A DNA stretch of 31,624 nt. Origin: an uncultured Erysipelotrichaceae bacterium (lineage in GTDB: Bacteria; Bacillota_I; Bacilli_A; RF39; UBA660). The DNA lies in NCBI GenBank assembly GCA_902783345.1, contig CACZQI010000078.1, forward strand, positions 1-31,624, given 5' to 3'. Positions within the stretch are counted from its first letter, which is position 1, and every line of letters begins with the position of its first letter. The notes beneath the pieces are model-generated. The model had not been told where the DNA came from. It worked only from the letters and a program-made list of their open reading frames with translations, and made no database searches. A program made the translations under genes and the position numbers. This document shows, in pieces, positions 30,760 through 31,624 of this stretch.

Positions 30760-30789
30760 ATTATAAATTTTGATAGATATAAAAGTCAA
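30760..30789 (-). promoter_or_regulatory. strong promoter of the hydrophobic peptide gene
   Basis: Minus strand TTGACT (30784-30789), an 18-base spacer and a perfect TATAAT (30760-30765). The start of transcription is predicted near 30753, giving a leader of about 80 nt before the ATG. Confidence 0.65.
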
Positions 30790-30879
30790 GTATAAATATT
30801 GAACAATCTTAGATATTTAAAGGGATTGCTTACAAATTTTAAATTTCTTAAATTTTATTTTTTTACCAATAATTGGCTT

Positions 30880-30908
30880 TTGACTTTATAGTACAAATGT
30901 TCTATAAT
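30880..30908 (+). promoter_or_regulatory. promoter with internal LexA-like (SOS) box
   Basis: Plus strand TTGACT (30880-30885), a 17-base spacer and TATAAT (30903-30908). Inside the spacer, read on the minus strand, lies GAACATTTGTAC (30891-30902), which matches the Firmicutes SOS box GAACnnnnGTTC at 7 of 8 fixed positions. A repressor bound there would block the promoter of the translesion polymerase gene that follows. Confidence 0.65.
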
Positions 30909-30925
30909 TTAGGTGGTGATGCCAA

Positions 30926-31624
30926 ATGGGAAATAATATCATTGCGATTGATTTAAAAAGTTTTTTTGCATCTTGTGAATGCATTGAAAGAGGTCTTGAC
31001 CCTTTTACTACTCCCCTTGTTGTTTGTGACCCTAATCGTAATGGTGCAATTACTTTAGCTGTTACCCCTTTTTTAAAACAATTTGGCGTTCCTGGTCGAT
31101 GCCGTGTTTATGAACTTGGAAATTACAATATTCCCAAACATATTAAAATAATTAAAGCACCTCCTCGTATGAGTTTATATATAAAGAAAAGTAAAGAAGT
31201 ATTAAGTGTTTATTTAGAATTTGTTGCTAAAGAAGATATGCATGTTTATTCAATAGATGAAGTCTTTTTAGATGTTTCAAAATATTTAAAGTTATATCAT
31301 AAAACATCTTATGAACTAGCTCTTGATATAATTAATAGAATTAAAGAAAAAACTCATCTTACCACTACTGCTGGTATTGGGCCTAATCTATTACTTGCTA
31401 AAGTAGCTATGGATATTGAAGCTAAACATAATCCTAATAATATTGCTATATGGTCATATGAAGATGTTAAAGATAAATTATGGCCCATTACACCTTTATC
31501 TAAAATGTGGGGTATCGGTCCTAGAATGGAAAAGAATTTAAATAATTTGGGTCTCTTTACGATTGGTGATATTGCTAATTGTGATAAAAATAAATTAAAA
31601 GATAAATTTGGAATTATGGGATTA
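30926..31624 (+). CDS. Y-family DNA polymerase (UmuC/DinB-like), N-terminal part
   Basis: The gene runs off the right edge; 233 codons are present. The start ATG follows AGGTGGTGAT by 5 nt. Residues 1-15 (MGNNIIAIDLKSFFA, followed by SCEC) form the first catalytic block. SIDEVFLD (about 109-116) holds the catalytic acidic pair. A helix-hairpin-helix-like segment (MWGIGPRMEKNLNNLGLFTIGDIA, about 195-218) follows. The form with DLKSFFASCEC is closest to the UmuC/YqjW/UvrX type of Gram-positives, which copies damaged DNA under SOS control. The LexA-like box in its promoter agrees. Confidence 0.93.
   Translation, partial: MGNNIIAIDLKSFFASCECIERGLDPFTTPLVVCDPNRNGAITLAVTPFLKQFGVPGRCRVYELGNYNIPKHIKIIKAPPRMSLYIKKSKEVLSVYLEFVAKEDMHVYSIDEVFLDVSKYLKLYHKTSYELALDIINRIKEKTHLTTTAGIGPNLLLAKVAMDIEAKHNPNNIAIWSYEDVKDKLWPITPLSKMWGIGPRMEKNLNNLGLFTIGDIANCDKNKLKDKFGIMGL

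Noticed and set aside
30562..30789. 75-codon minus-strand frame overlapping the hydrophobic peptide
   Set aside because: Starts upstream of the predicted transcript start and gives a featureless polar peptide; the +1 frame (30573-30671) fits the SD and small-toxin features better. An internal ATG at 30681 with the same SD cannot be fully excluded.
30526..30795. Open frame on the plus strand starting GTG TTG GGA, with a hydrophobic beginning
   Set aside because: It starts inside the terminator of the small RNA, has no ribosome binding site, and its hydrophobic look is the mirror of the peptide gene on the other strand.
1..31624. Mycoplasma genetic code (TGA as Trp)
   Set aside because: TGA ends the VirB6-like gene (10873-10875) and fmt (25863-25865), and Trp is TGG throughout.

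Overview
The window looks like a chromosomal segment of a very AT-rich, low-GC Gram-positive bacterium of the Bacilli, of the uncultured gut RF39/Mycoplasmatota-like kind. Reasons: Bacillus-type replication initiation genes (dnaB, dnaI), a PspA-partner-like SPFH/zinc-ribbon cluster, strong Shine-Dalgarno sites of the AAGGAGGTGAT type, and heavy use of AAA/AAT/TTA/ATA codons. TGA acts as a stop (end of the VirB6-like gene and of fmt) and Trp is TGG, so this is the standard bacterial code and not the Mycoplasma code. Several peptidoglycan hydrolase domains imply a cell wall.

Layout. 1-17555 (all minus strand): a type IV secretion (T4SS)-like locus. In transcription order it holds a pilin-like/TadE-like pair, a TadZ/CpaE-like protein, an unknown protein, a VirB2-like two-helix pilin, a Cys-rich surface protein ending in a second VirB2-like domain, a VirB6-like channel protein with a very long cytoplasmic tail, a small unknown protein, a PrgI/VirB3-like protein, VirB4 split into two genes, a LytM plus lysozyme wall hydrolase, two small VirB8-like membrane proteins, an SGNH-like plus NlpC/P60 protein, a lipoprotein, a membrane protein and a VirD4/TraG coupling ATPase cut by the left edge. 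No relaxase, integrase or attachment repeat is visible. 17666-19766: a two-gene surface unit (small SPDTG-type anchored protein and a five-repeat cadherin-like protein) under a promoter that overlaps a perfect 10-bp dyad. 19857-22057: dnaB-dnaI. 22133-22558: a short protein with a SipW-type signal peptide, under its own promoter with operator-like repeats. 22730-26789: an apparent fmt operon carrying a membrane protein, two TIM44-like zinc-ribbon proteins and an SPFH zinc-ribbon protein. 26966-28220 (plus): a DUF1292-like protein and an unknown membrane-anchored protein. 28246-30420 (minus): priA. 30446-30789: a candidate type I toxin-antitoxin module. 30926-31624 (plus): the start of a Y-family DNA polymerase with a LexA-like box inside its promoter.

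How the parts work together. The T4SS locus has a recognisable minimal Gram-positive export machine: VirB4 and VirD4 motors, VirB6 and VirB3 channel parts, VirB2-like pilins and wall hydrolases. It is joined to Tad-like parts (TadZ-like, TadE-like). It sits directly after the core genes dnaB-dnaI and has several internal promoters and terminators. This suggests a resident secretion or adhesion apparatus more than a mobile element, although the left end is open.

The most interesting new signal is at 30446-30789, the largest non-annotated gap. A roughly 32-residue, almost entirely hydrophobic peptide has its own TTGACT-18-TATAAT promoter. It faces a convergent structured RNA of about 79 nt with its own extended -10 promoter and terminator. 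The single-stranded linker of that RNA is perfectly complementary over 8 nt to the peptide's ribosome binding site. Gaps elsewhere are under 300 bases and hold only the promoters and terminators listed. No tRNA, rRNA, CRISPR array or insertion sequence was seen.
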